NCBI GenBank assembly: GCA_935421135.1
Contig: OW285191.1
Coordinates: 1,612,001-1,676,000, forward strand
From: Bugulina stolonifera
Lineage: Eukaryota; Bryozoa; Gymnolaemata; Cheilostomatida; Bugulidae
Direction of reading: 5' to 3'
DNA length: 64,000 nucleotides
Position 1 is the stretch's first letter; each line of letters begins with the position of its first letter. The notes under the pieces are model-generated. The model had not been told where the DNA came from. It worked only from the letters and a program-made list of their open reading frames with translations, and did not search any database. This document shows, piece after piece, positions 25,801 to 36,100 of the stretch. A program made the position numbers and the translations under genes.

Positions 25801-26301
25801 ATACACTGACCAGATACATTAGAGCAAGCCTCCTTCTCATTGGTCCAGGGCTTCCAATCAGGAATATATCTTGACCTAATAAATCTTTCTGCATCATCCA
25901 TTTGAGATGCAGAAGGACTGAGTGTGAGATGTCATCCGGCACTGATTGGAGAGATAATGATAAAGTCATAACATAATTATGCAGCCTACATGGGATCTAG
26001 CAGTACCATACTTATGGGACACTACATGCGGCCTAGCAGTGCCACACCTAGGAAGAGACACCTGCCCAAATAGTAATTCCTTTATTAGAAAAACACAAAC
26101 TGTAAAACTAATGTGAATAGAAAACAGCTTATACTGTAGTCTCAACAATACGAAAGAGAATCAACAAACGATTAAAAGTGCAATAAGAGTTAAACTTACG
26201 GTAAATCTTTGGAACTTTGTGAGTGTCTTTGGCATTTCTAACGGCGATGGAGACACCTCCAATTGTTACACTATCGTTACCTAAGAATACGACCACAGCA
26301 G
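7811..26301 (-). CDS. VWA8: VWA8: AAA+ ATPase with C-terminal von Willebrand factor A domain (start exon not found)
   Basis: 33 minus-strand exons join with every phase matching (about 1,800 codons; human VWA8 is about 1,905). Exons: 26301-26200, 25941-25811, 24888-24778, 24020-23853, 22832-22668, 22126-21968, 21506-21402, 20989-20792, 20675-20437, 20214-20101, 19861-19624, 19475-19360, 18817-18610, 18454-18230, 17831-17696, 17404-17282, 17149-16944, 16342-16191, 15848-15737, 13697-13568, 13377-13175, 12997-12810, 12635-12477, 12370-12157, 12000-11856, 11725-11638, 11348-11156, 10270-10189, 9899-9790, 9448-9286, 9196-9049, 8810-8681, 8077-7811, with 8537-8364 before the last. Three AAA modules: degenerate P-loop GSPGPMRRR (about residue 65) with EGIEKAERN; canonical GPRGCGKST (about 378) with VLDGLHRINGG; GNQGVGKNK (about 700) with VIDEADKAP. 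The VWA MIDAS DVSGSMYRFNG (about 1614) and FVIVLSDANLDRYGIS follow. Human VWA8 is a mitochondrial matrix ATPase, so the missing first exon should encode the targeting peptide. The first listed exon may instead start at 26280. Confidence 0.95.
9455..9775. repeat. 21-bp minisatellite abutting a VWA8 acceptor
   Basis: About 15 copies of CATCTACACTGTATACACATG with small variants. On the minus strand each copy contains TATACAG, and the last is the real acceptor of the exon starting at 9448. The exon sequence itself is not repeated. Open frames on both strands are repeat artefacts. Confidence 0.93.
10660..11150. repeat. 20-bp minisatellite in a VWA8 intron
   Basis: About 25 copies of ACATACAAGTAACAGGTAAT with variants (GTAATACGT, AGATAATAC). 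It begins about 6 bp into the intron after the donor at 11155. On the plus strand each unit contains CAGGTAAT, a donor-like string in antisense orientation to the gene. Confidence 0.93.
13880..15715. repeat. ~52-bp minisatellite filling a VWA8 intron (1.8 kb)
   Basis: About 35 copies of a unit with GATATGTATACTTGTATATA, TCAGTGCACTGTATATGATG and TAGTATAACAT. Variants include a missing ATACTTG block at 14120, 15310 and 15465. The array accounts for nearly the whole intron between the exons at 15737 and 13697. The unit has nested palindromes (GTGCAC, TATATA) and could form hairpins. It does not copy exon sequence. Confidence 0.95.
16798..16951. repeat. 77-bp exact tandem duplication across a VWA8 splice donor
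   Basis: Two identical 77-bp copies. Each contains, on the minus strand, GCACCTGCAG followed by GTAAGTAGTG. The right copy holds the real exon end (last base 16944) and its donor; the left copy is an intact duplicate of the last 10-11 exon bases plus donor, deeper in the intron. A two-copy array of this kind could be the first step towards the longer junction arrays elsewhere in the window. Confidence 0.97.
17972..18208. mobile_element. TA-flanked MITE with terminal inverted repeats
   Basis: The left end GTGTCTTTGCGACC and right end GGTCGCGAAGACAC are inverted copies with one mismatch, each flanked by TA. The length is 237 bp with no coding remnant, so it is probably a mariner-like non-autonomous element. 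It is locally GC-rich against the AT-rich intron. Its right end is 21 bp from the VWA8 donor at 18229. Confidence 0.8.
18886..19380. repeat. 39-bp minisatellite made from a VWA8 exon end plus donor
   Basis: About 13 copies of a 39-bp unit. On the minus strand each unit holds about 23 bases matching the 3' end of the exon ending at 19360 (codons for VHSACMS and most of R) and then the donor GTATGGTATTACATGT. Most copies differ by only one or two bases (GCGCTT versus GTGCTT). 39 is a multiple of three, so the phase would be kept if a distal donor were used. Confidence 0.95.
21680..21950. repeat. CAGCACAGTGTAG-type minisatellite in a VWA8 intron
   Basis: Irregular array of CAGCACAGCACAGTGTAG blocks (5, 8 and 13-bp subunits) between the exons at 21968 and 21506. 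It gives open frames in several registers that are only repeat shadows. Confidence 0.9.
22206..22625. repeat. 14-bp minisatellite (GTTACACAGTATTA)n in a VWA8 intron
   Basis: About 30 almost perfect copies, with a few single-base variants (GCTACAC, GTTACGC) and an AGTTAGTAAGT variant at two places. High homogeneity suggests recent expansion. It lies in the intron between the exons ending at 22668 and starting at 22126. Confidence 0.96.
22905..23873. repeat. 23-bp minisatellite made from a VWA8 exon end plus donor (~42 copies)
   Basis: On the minus strand each unit is TATGATAAACTACTACAG (codons YDKLLQ, the last 18 bases of the exon ending at 23853) followed by GTGAC, the first five bases of the intron. 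About 42 copies follow the true junction. Variants are mostly CTACTACAG versus CTGCTGCAG, and nearly all keep CAG-GTGAC. The 23-bp unit is not a multiple of three, so use of a distal donor would shift the frame. Confidence 0.96.
24074..24614 (-). mobile_element. hAT-type DNA transposon, internally deleted
   Basis: The left end CAGGGTTGG and right end CCAACCCTG are inverted, and both sides carry the same 8-bp target duplication CACACAAG (24066-24073 and 24615-24622); 8 bp is the hAT hallmark. The minus strand at about 24340-24460 encodes HSIDVRWNSSIDCLESYIQN, resembling the RWNST region of hAT transposases, so this is a deletion derivative rather than an unrelated MITE. Total length is 541 bp, in a VWA8 intron. 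It landed at the edge of the neighbouring CACACAAGTA repeat. Confidence 0.88.
24615..24776. repeat. 20-bp minisatellite starting at a VWA8 donor
   Basis: Eight copies of ACACACAAGTACAAGTATAT. On the minus strand the array starts at the donor itself: GTATGTGTATATACTTGTAC, then GTGTGTATATACTT units. Exon bases are not copied. Confidence 0.93.
25038..25117 (-). other. tRNA-like sequence (SINE head or tRNA pseudogene)
   Basis: On the minus strand an 80-base segment starts GTCAGAG and ends TTCTGAC, which pair as an acceptor stem with one G-T pair. TGGCTCAGTTAATAAAG resembles the pol III A box and GTTTGATTGCC a degenerate B box. The T stem is imperfect and there is no terminal CCA signal. It is more likely a tRNA-derived SINE or pseudogene inside the VWA8 intron than a working tRNA. 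Confidence 0.45.
25340..25710. repeat. GC-rich ~200-bp segment, two diverged tandem copies
   Basis: Two copies (about 25340-25495 and 25535-25710) share TTCCAACA, GGGTGGGT, TACTCACCCCGCC, CGGTCCCAAGGT, CTGA(G/C)ATCCT-type blocks and CGGCAGCATTGCAACA plus TATAAAT. They are much richer in GC than the flanks. Both contain an inverted GGCGGGTGGG / CCCACCCCGCC type pairing. Probably a dispersed repeat of unknown class within the VWA8 intron; open frames through it look accidental. Confidence 0.6.
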
Positions 26302-26309
26302 CTAGAACC

Positions 26310-26650
26310 GTACAATATACAAGAACAGTACACTGTACAAGAATGATACACTGTACAAGGACCATACACTGTACAATAACTGTACACTGTACAAGAAGCG
26401 TACACTGTACAAGAACCATACACTGTACAAGGACCATACACTGTACAATAACTGTACACTGTACAAGAAGCGTACACTGTACAAGAACCATACACTGTAC
26501 AAGAACCGTACACTGTACAAGGACCATACACCGTACAATAACTGTACACTGTACAAGAACTATGCACTGTATAAGAAACGTACACTGTACAATAACCGTA
26601 CACTGTACAAGAAACGTACACTGTACAAGAACCATACACTGTACAAGAAC
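26310..26650. repeat. 18-bp minisatellite next to the first visible VWA8 exon
   Basis: About 19 copies of CACTGTACAAGAACCATA with variants (GAAGCG, ATAACTG, GGACC). It lies immediately 5' (minus strand) of the exon starting at 26301. The same TGTACGGTTCT string leads into the real acceptor CTAG, so the array borders and partly resembles the acceptor. Confidence 0.93.
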
Positions 26651-26654
26651 TTGC

Positions 26655-28780
26655 TAACTCGCTTACTTAACTTGGACATCAGTGTGACTTGACTTGGATA
26701 TATGAATGACTTGCGACTTTGAATTGGGTTCTACCAAGTCAATGTGAGAACCCGAGTCAATGTGGAGGATAAAACTTTTGTGCAGTGTATAACCAACATG
26801 GAAAATTGGTCGCAATTGTCTACCTATTTATCATTTTTACGTCTTCATCCGTGCTACTGGCAGCACTCAGAGTATATCAAGGTTAGCTATGAGGATACAC
26901 AACACAGGTAACAGTTAGGCTGTGTGTACGCGAGGCTACACAGTGCATAGTCGCAAGTACATAAGGTGTAAGTAGTGTAAGTGTAGTTTAAGTGTAGCAT
27001 TAGTAGTAAATAGGCCTACAATGTAACCTACACTGCAATAATTAATTACTATATTGAAATTGCAGAACTGGCCAGTGGACACTCTGTAGTCTGTACTGTA
27101 CCATGCGCTGTAACGCCATATCACTGTTACCGATATACAATACCACATGACCAATCTCAAACGCAGTGCCCATATTACCATGTGTGCAGACTAATTCTTT
27201 ACCATAATTGCAAAACATGCATGTCCTTGGCATGGTTTCTCATGGCTTGGAATGTCTACTCAAAGAAATTAGTGATGCTTTGGAAAATTCAAATATTTTG
27301 AAGTCTTTACCACTTGACTTGCATTGCTACTTGAATTGACTTGTGACTTGCATGACGGCTGACTTGACTTGAGGCAGCACCAACTTGACTTCGACTTGCT
27401 TCCAAAATTTTAGAAATGGCTTGACTTTTTGCCTTGAAGTCTGACTTGGGCCCAGCTCTCGGTATTACTAATATAGGTACATCTACTAACTAAATACAGA
27501 TTAGTTAATTAACTCTGAGAAAGAAGTACAAAAACAAGTAGTTTAGTGAACAAATAAATCAATGTCTTGTCACCCACTTTTGCATCGGTGTATTACAATA
27601 TCGTGGCCACTCCAAGTGATCGTATGGCGATTCAATATTCTGAGCCGATGCACAGCCTGCCTGTCTCCCATAATTGTCCTAATTATGGCCCTCATTGATA
27701 AGATTAGGATAGAACATCAAAAATTCACCTGGACCAAAGTTCAGAAAGAAATACACACAGTGGCCTTTTATTCGTAAGTTTACCCGCTCTCATTATTACA
27801 CTATACAATGTAAACAGCTTGGTCGAGCTACGGCAATTAGGACTTTTGGTTCAGAGTCTATCACTCAGCGTGTCAACGTAAATTGTTTCTATGCGGAAAC
27901 ATTGATCTCTAAGGCACAGATACATTATAAAGCGATTATTAGAATCTCGATTCATAATTGGTAATTCATCAACGCCTCTTGCAACAGAATTATCACCGAT
28001 TACTGTTATTCTAACCCATAGAGCTAGGTATACCTAGCTCTATGTTCTAACCTACGAGAATTATAATATCTTAACATTCATTCACACATGTTTGATATGG
28101 CTGTATATTCTTGTTCAAAAATGAGAGTGAGTATACTTATGTAAGATGTCCTTTGTGCAGGCTACAGAACAGTAAAGGAGACGGTCAGGCGCTATCTCAC
28201 CACTGAGCAAAACGAAGTGGCCTGAAAACACTGATTTTTAAATTTATCTTGTTCTGTTGAGCAAGACTGTCACCGTGACTGGTTGCCCTACCACCCCATC
28301 GCAATCACAACCGACTATCACGTCTCTCACCTTCATTCCCATTACTGTAAGTATCTATTAGTACTAGTGGAAGTCTTGAAGTCTTACAGTTAAATAAATA
28401 TTTTCCAACAGTTAGACTGGAACTTAGATGAGATTGGATATTTATATTATTGTGTAAAATTATAAAAAAATAATAGCAAGCGCCTGGGTATGGGGAGGAG
28501 AAATTTGTTTTTATTTACGTTAATGACTTGCCTCTGAAAAAACGTCGCATTACCATGAGTGGGACTTCGTGAAAAGGGTAAGCTCAGGAACAATGAAGCC
28601 TGAAAAGATCTTTTGCAAAATAGACACTAGTCAGGAAGTGAGAGATCACGAATTGGTCCTAAGAGAGCAGAGAGTACAAAAAATTTGATGATAGGATACA
28701 ATATCGTATCAGAAACCTGCACATAGAACAAAAGCAGCCATCAGGGAAATGGAAAGTTAAAGTACTGAAACCAGAAAAGA
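26655..28780. other. Region upstream of the visible VWA8 exons
   Basis: The VWA8 start exon and promoter should lie here or further right, but no ATG-led minus-strand exon ending in phase 1 could be recognised. Two stretches (26660-26750 and 27300-27450) are rich in degenerate GACTTG/CTTGACTT motifs, a pattern common in transposon remnants. A short plus-strand open frame at 27562-27777 has no recognisable domain. Confidence 0.4.
28009..28052. mobile_element. 28-bp perfect palindrome flanked by 8-bp direct repeats
   Basis: Bases 28017-28044 are a perfect palindrome (half-site CATAGAGCTAGGTA). It is bracketed by identical TTCTAACC copies at 28009-28016 and 28045-28052. This is the shape expected of two fused transposon ends with an 8-bp target duplication, as for hAT. 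A chance palindrome within a duplication is the alternative. Confidence 0.6.
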
Positions 28781-28890
28781 ACACCAAAGAAACAAATTTC
28801 TAAGAATGCTCTTAGCAAACACAAGATCAGCTAAAAACAAAACAGCAGAACTGCAATCATTAACTATTGACTTCAAAATCATATATGTAG

Positions 28891-29693
28891 ATTCACAAGA
28901 ATAGCAGCAAGATACAGTTATTCATCCTATTGCTCAAGTCACTGAAAACACCTAATTAATTAATTGACAAACAACTAAATCACACCATTGTTGGGGAATG
29001 TCTTCTGCAACACTGTGACATCACAGGTTGTTTACACTTCCTGCCCCATCAGATCCTGGTACCAAAAAGATTCATCCTTATTGGGAAACATGTTTGTCTA
29101 CCAAATGAAGAAGTATATAAGATCCTCTCTAATATTGTATTTGCAATTTGTATAGCAACCATGCTACTAAAAAGTATTCAACAATTCCAGTCTATGACTA
29201 GAATTCATAGTTATTTGTTGTAAGCTACCAAGTGTAGCAATTACAGTTTCCAAAAGTTATACTACCTTATTAAGTGTAGTACATAGTATCAAGCTACCTA
29301 AGCATGTGTAGCAATAGTCAACAATACCATAGTTCAGCAGACTAGAGAGAGAAAGAGGTAAATATACAATTTTTAATAATAATGTTAAATAGATTCCATA
29401 CTGTTAATTGTCAAGCAATGGATATTTAATGTCTTTTACTATTGTTCTTGTGATTGCCAACTCAACCTGTCAATTTATAATATATTATACACACACTGCT
29501 TTTATAATGTTGTTATATTCATGTAGCCTACCACTATCATTGTATTATTATTGTTATTGTATGCATTTTATACCATTGTAGTTTTTACGGTCAGAACTTG
29601 TTATTAGCAAGCAAATGAACTTGTTAAAAGAACTTCACTGATCTGAGTCCTGATCACGTCACAAAACAATCTCCGAATTAGTCGCTGTAACTC
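28891..29693. other. Insertion inside the LINE endonuclease domain
   Basis: The LINE frame reads FKIIYV up to about 28890 and resumes as ICLTETHLD at about 29695. The 0.8 kb between has no LINE similarity, is AT-rich and shows no recognised gene. No clear terminal repeats or target duplication were seen, so the element type is unknown. Confidence 0.5.
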
Positions 29694-31395
29694 TACAATA
29701 TGCCTCACCGAGACTCATCTTGATTGCACAATAAAAAGCGAAATTATAATCATTGATCCAAAGAAAACTGTGTTCAGGAAGGATAGAAACAACAGGGGCG
29801 GCGGAGTACTCATCTTGGACAGCGAACTCAATCCAAGTCAAGTGAGCCTAACCACCGAGGAAAAGATGATTGCAGTAAAATTAAATCCAAATATCATCAT
29901 CTGCTGCTACTACAGGCCCCATGTATATATTAGAAATGTAAATAAAATAAGTGCATGCTGCCTAAGAAGAGATAACCAGCAAACACTCAGATCACAGAAC
30001 CATGCTATTAGGAGATATGAACCTCCCAGAAATAGAATGGCAAACTGGTCATCTCAAACACAATGCTAAACACAAACAGATCCATGCTGAGTTCTTGACT
30101 ATGTTGCAAGAAAGTAGTCTTAAACAGCTTGTAAGGCTGCCAACCCATGTGCATGGTAACACACTAGATCTAATATGCACCAATTCGTCAGAATTGGTGA
30201 AAGGCATGTTATTTATGTTAGACATGTTATATGCCCAGGAGTCAGTGATCATTATTTACTGATATCACAGATTTCCCAACACAAGCCAACCAAGAGTTGT
30301 AGCAAAGCTCTACAAACAATCAAAAGCGGAACGATTTTGTGAATCGATGTATAAGATAGCAGACCAATTAGCTGAAATGCAGGACCCAGATGATATGTGG
30401 AATTACTATACGAAAAATTTGGCCAAAGCTCAAAGAGATCACATACCAAATAAAGTACTGCAGCCAAAAAATGTGGCCAGAATTGATGGACAAGAAGGTT
30501 TACAAACTAATACAAAAACATAAAAGGACTTGGAAAAATTACAGGGAGACTGGTGACAAGTTTTTTCTGCAGAAATACCATGCAGAGAGACGAACGAGTA
30601 AAAACGAATGCCAACGTAGAAAAAGAGAGCACCTAATGGAAAAAATATGTAAACCACGAAAGAGAGGAAACTCGAAACCATTCTATAAATATCTCAGTGC
30701 AGATCAGAGAGTGATTCCCACATGAGACTAATCACCCCTCAAGGTAAAAGTGTAGAGCAGACATCACAGTGTGCTGAGATTCTCAACAATTATTTCCAAG
30801 ACCAGTTTTGTGAAGATCAACACATTACCGACACCCACCAACTAGACACAACAGATGCAAATCCCACGCAGATGACTACTGATGGTCTCATAAGTTGATC
30901 AATAGTCTACCAAATGGTAAATCCCTTGGTCCTGACGGCATCCGCAAACCGGATCTTCTTGTTGATGTCAACATGTCAGCTACGTGCCTCAAACGTATTT
31001 TCCAAGCTTCCATTGAGACAGGGAAGCTGCCCGCACAGTGGAAGCTCGCGTATGTCACCCCAGTGTACAAAGGCGGTGATAAAGAGGCGGCAAACAACTA
31101 CCGCCCCATATCATTAACCAGTATCCCATGTAAAATGATGGAGCACATAATACTTCATTATATGAACCCAAAACTAAATGACTCTCTTCACAACAGACAG
31201 CATGGATTCAGAAGGGGTATGTCCTGGGAAATGCAACTCTGCGCCACATAGCCTACCATGAGTTGGCAAAGACTGCGGAGGCAACGAACACAACACATGC
31301 TGTGGTGCTTGACTCCTAAAAAGCCTTTCGCATGCTTTATTGATGCATAAGCTGAAACTATTACTGTACACCGGGTTTCATTCGCGTGATTTTAA

Positions 31396-32030
31396 TTTAA
31401 CGTTGTAACGAGTGGATCGAACTCGTTTAAATATAATTTGTATTGCTAAACTATTAGCTAACTATATTCACGTATTGTTTTCATTAGCTGCAGCAATACT
31501 ACTACATGTAGTAAAGTATTACCGCGGTTGATTACAAATATGATGGTTAGTTTTCGGCGTGAAGCCCCTGCTAATCTGATAGCGCAATAGGTAGAGTGCC
31601 GGACTGTCAATCCAATGGCCATGGGTTCAAATCCCGCTACAGGACTCATTTTTTTCATCTGTTGTCTACCATAAGATTAGCTATACAATACTAATCTCAT
31701 CTGTAACTGTAAGATAGGATTGCTGCAAGTGCAATTCTATATTCAACTATAAGACAATAAAAAGGGGTAAATATACTACTTATGAGCCAGAAGATCGGTT
31801 TAAAATTGTAATTTTGCTTTACCTGTACCTTACCACATTTTACCACAACCCTGTACCTTTGTGGTCGTTAAATTAAAATCTATTTTTGGTGGGGTACGTT
31901 AAATTGAAATTGCATTATGCCCTTCTCAAGCCCAATTTTACCAAAATCGTTATCTTTTATACGCGTTTTATATACCCAGTGTACAGTACCCGACATGTAC
32001 CCACAGCCAATAAACTAGATTCAAGACTTT
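31396..32030. other. Insertion inside the LINE reverse transcriptase with inverted repeats
   Basis: LINE sequence runs to about 31395 (frames around LMHKLKLLLY) and resumes at about 32030 with FLIDRKQRVVI. The inserted 0.6 kb contains a tRNA-like unit and a 15-bp exact inverted repeat, GATTTTAATTTAACG at about 31390-31404 and its complement at about 31866-31880. It may be a SINE plus a MITE-like piece. No target duplication could be fixed. Confidence 0.45.
31566..31645 (+). other. tRNA-Asp-like sequence (SINE head or tRNA pseudogene)
   Basis: TAGCGCAATAGGTAGAGTGC fits a pol III A box and GGTTCAAATCCC a B box. Between them the loop CTGTCAA would place anticodon GTC (Asp). CTCATTTTTTT after the B box provides a T-run terminator. 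The acceptor and anticodon stems have several mismatches, so a functional tRNA is unlikely. It sits within the insertion in the fossil LINE. Confidence 0.5.
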
Positions 32031-33173
32031 TTAATAGACAGGAAGCAGAGAGTCGTAATTAAAGGATAGTCTTCTTCCGAGCTAGCGGTAACCTCAGGGG
32101 TACCCAAGAGCTCAGTTCTTGGCCCAACACTCTTCCTGGGGATACAAGCTCTGAGATACTGAAATGGATTGGGTTGACACTACAACATATCTGGGAGTCA
32201 TTATGTAGTCTAATCTAAAATTTGACCAACATATGGCTCAGAAGAAAGAAACAGGTTCAACAACACTTGGAGCAATTAAGCACATCCTATATGAAGCCCC
32301 TGAAGAAGGTCGATTACTGACCTACGCTAGCCTGTGTCGCCCAATAATTGGAATATGCCGACACTGTGTGGGACCCAATTCTAACACCGTGCGATCAGGT
32401 TTATTGGTAGACTGAGAGGATGGAAAAGTGTCACTGAGGCATGTTCCAGATTTGGTCTCCAACCGCGCAAGCAGAGACACAGTAATTACAGAATAGCCCT
32501 GCTGATGAAAATATTGCAGAAAGAAGAGCGGCACTCAACACTTGCAATGGCCTATGATGAAATCTCCAAAGACCGCCAAGATATGGCAATGACCACTAGA
32601 TCCGCTGCCTGTGGTGAGCTGACATCTGTTTACGCAGCCTCACATGTATATCATAGTAGTTTCCTACCACGAACTATCAGAGACACCAGAAGAAACACAG
32701 TCTAGCAAACAGAATATGGCGTAAAGCTGTAAATTTTTTTTGTAGTTCAACCTCCTGTAAAGGAGAACCACCACACTACCAAAAAGTACCAACAAACAGC
32801 AAATTGCTGTAACCCCTGTAGCCAAACAAATTGCACACTGTTAGCCAAATGAAGCACTCTTTTATACATTTAGTGTTCCAGAGTGTACAATGGCCTCAAA
32901 GGTATTCAAAGGTATCTGTTTACCGATGATGTGCTCCTCTACAATATCGAATAACATACAATGTATGCCTAACAATTTAGGCGGCTTGCAACTAGCTTTT
33001 AAGCTATGGTCTTGGTATTGGCAAATGGTTTTTGTATTGTCTTTGTGGATAACTTGCGTCATAGCTGCAAAACTAGAGTGACTAGCGCTAGACCACTCGG
33101 CCACCAACACCATATGTACTGTGTAATACTGTGTAATAGTCAGGATTCCAGACTTGTACGTCTATTTCAGAGG

Positions 33174-36100
33174 ATGTCAAAGGTTGATTCTAGAATATTG
33201 AAGCATTGTGAGAATTTTGTTGTGGTGGACAAGCCTTACGATATGAAGATAAATAGTGATGACAGTCAAGAAAGTACAGTTGAAAGGTTACTTCAGCTGA
33301 GGTATGTCTGTTTGTCCGATAGTCTGTCCTACGAATTACGTTGCCATAACTAATTAATCTGCTCTATTCATGGTTTTGTGCATTATCACTCCCAACAAAC
33401 CACTTTAAATAAGCTCATAGCGGCAATAGGTAACATTCTTATAACATACATACAAGTACATTCGTCCTTATTTGTAGATATTCTACACATCTAAGCTATA
33501 CAATATATATAGATATTTTACACATGTAAAAATATATCATACACAAAGTATGGGCAGACATTTGAACACCCCCTATATGGCCAGGTAGCTGTAGAGAAGT
33601 GCCTTGTGTGCAGTTGGTTCAGGACACGTCTTGCTCACTGGTGAAGCTTCCTTTGTGCAAGGAAGCCGAGCCGGTATAGCGATTCATGCGTTCTGTCCAC
33701 TGTGCTAGACGATTAGGTGCCATAGATACTAGGGTTCAGACCGCAGTCAGGGATGGGTTACTTCAACAGATGTAGAACACGTCCCTGGCTGCTGAAAAAT
33801 ATATTTCCTTACTAGTAAAATAGAACTTAGAAAGTGTACGACATGCTCAATCACTATATATATGAGTTACTCAAGTGACTATAAATTTGCATGCAATGAA
33901 TTGTAGGGGGATCCGCTGTAGTGATACCAATCACAGTAAAGCACTGAAGCACAGCTATTATTGGGTCCACAGGCTAGACCACGCTACCAGTGGTGTGCTA
34001 TGTGTAGGTTAGAACTTCATCATCTAGTAGACTATGTGGAGTCTGTAACCAACTCCGTTCCCACCAGACGTGCTAATAGGTGGCATGTTTATTGGTTTTG
34101 AGCTTTTACTTAAGAATAAGAACGAAATTTGACTCACTGTTTGTTCGAAGATGTTTTCATAGCGCTTGAATATTCTGAAAGCCAAACTAGTGTGTGATGT
34201 ATGTTGCAGTTAAGACAGGTTAACATACAGACTAACCGACATGTTTCTAGGATTAACAAAGCAGGCCGCCAGGATAGCTCAGAGAGCCTTTGAGCACAGA
34301 CGAGTGAAAAAGTATTACATTGCACTTGTTAGAGGTCATGTCGACTTTGATAGAATATGTGAAAGTACCTGTGGAGAGGTCAATGTGTGTGACGGAGAAG
34401 AGGCAGTTTGTTCAAGCCTAGAGATCACTGCTAGTGAGTAACTGTATTTGATAGTAACCAGTTAGTCAGAAACATTGGCAGAGGGTTACCAGTACTACAC
34501 TTTAGTAGCAATTTCATCTAGCGGCCCGTACCTCCTATGGTATTATTAGCTTATTGGTAGAGTGTTTTATTTTGGTATTCAGTCTACAATCTAGATAAAT
34601 GCTTTACAGTATTTACTTACATGTGATACATCCGTCTGTGGTATCTGCCCTACATGCACCTGTATATAACGCAGTATACATGAATATATATAGTGTATGT
34701 ATAGTGTACGGTAGGTAAATCATCTGGTCATGTTTACTTAATAGGTCTGATTAGGGACAGGACTACAGATTTCCCATATCTGTTTACTACGTGTCCATCA
34801 GCTAGTGGAAGATCTCCAGCTAACAGATCATCTCAAATAACACCACAATACAACTCAAACAAGGTGTGCTGTGGTGGCAGTTCAAACAAGGTTCCCTTTA
34901 GTGACAGTTCAGACAAGGTTCCCTCTATCAGCAGTTCAAACAAGATTCCCCCTATCGACAGTTCAAACGGGGTTCCCTCTAGTGACAGTTCAGACAAAGC
35001 ACCCTTGAGTGAAAGTTCTGACAAGGTACTCTCTGCCAAGACGCGAGTGTATTTGCTGGAGACAGGCCACTATGATGAGGAGGAGTGTAGCAAACTGTTG
35101 TTAGCACCCGTCACAGGAAGAAGTCACCAACTCAGGGTTCATTGCAAACATATAGGTCAGTGTAGCACACAAATGGTCAGCCATTATGACACATCTACAG
35201 TTAGGTGTGTGTGACATCATTATATGCACACGGCACGCACATTGTATATTTTTATGATATTTTTTGTACACAATCTAAGAGGGTCTAGTTATCTAGTAGA
35301 TAGAGGAACACTTTAAGCACAACTACTATTTTTAGCTTTGGTTGGTTAATTTGGAGCCGTCCACTGTGGCTATAATTAACTTGAGATGACTCATATGTTC
35401 TGCTATCTATGCTTTTGTTACATTACACTTGTACAAATAGATGTACACTACATGTATAATATATTATAATTGTTGGCCAAACCTTTTATTAATAACGTAA
35501 AAGGGCTTTGATTGGTAGTTGATAAATCAGTAGGTAGTTGATTGGTAGCTGATAAATCAGTAAGTAGTTGATTGGTAGCTGGTAAATCAGTAAGTAGTTG
35601 ATTGGTAGTTGGTAAATCAGTAGGTAGTTGATTGGTAGCTGGTAAATCAGTAGGTAGTTGATTGGTAGTTGGTAAATCAGTAGGTAGTTGATTGGTAGTT
35701 GGTAAATCAGTAGGTAGTTGATTGGTAGTTGATAAATCAGTAGGTAGTTGATTGGTAGCTGGTAAATCAGTAGGTAGTTGATTGGTAGTTGATAAATCAG
35801 TAGGTAGTTGATTGGTAGTTGATAAATCAGTAGGTAGTTGATTGGTAGCTGGTAAATCAGTAAGTAGTTGATTGGTAGTTGGTAAATCAGTAGGTAGTTG
35901 ATTGGTAGCTGATAAATCAGTAGGTAGTTGATTGGTGGCTGGTAAATCAGTAGGTAGTTGATTGGTGGTTAGTAAATCAGTAGGTAGTTGATTGGTAGTT
36001 GGTAAATCAGTAGGTAGTTGATTGGTAGTTGGTAAATCAGTAAGTAGTTGATTGGTGGCTGATAAATCAGTAGGTAGTTGATTGGTAGTTGATAAATCAG

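Larger units (their letters stand above)
28790..32705 (+). mobile_element. CR1/jockey-like LINE, fossil
   Basis: Plus-strand fragments occur in the order of one LINE ORF2. Endonuclease start: LLANTRSAKNKTAELQS (about 28810). Endonuclease middle: LTETHLDC and NNRGGGVLILDSELNP (29700-29830), GDMNLPEIEWQTG (30008), LPTHVHGNTLDLICTN and PGVSDHYL (about 30235). Reverse transcriptase: NSLPNGKSLGPDGI, WKLAYVTPVYKGGDKE, NNYRPISLTS, RQHGFRRGMS (30895-31220), SGVPKSSVLGPTLF (about 32095). C-terminal: TTTYLGVIM and AIKHILYEAPEEGRLLTYAS (32180-32320), then YHSSFLPRTIRDTRRN near 32680. The FADD block is deleted and there are many stops and frameshifts. Insertions split it at about 28891 and 31396. Its 3' part ends about 0.5 kb before RPUSD1. 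Confidence 0.88.
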
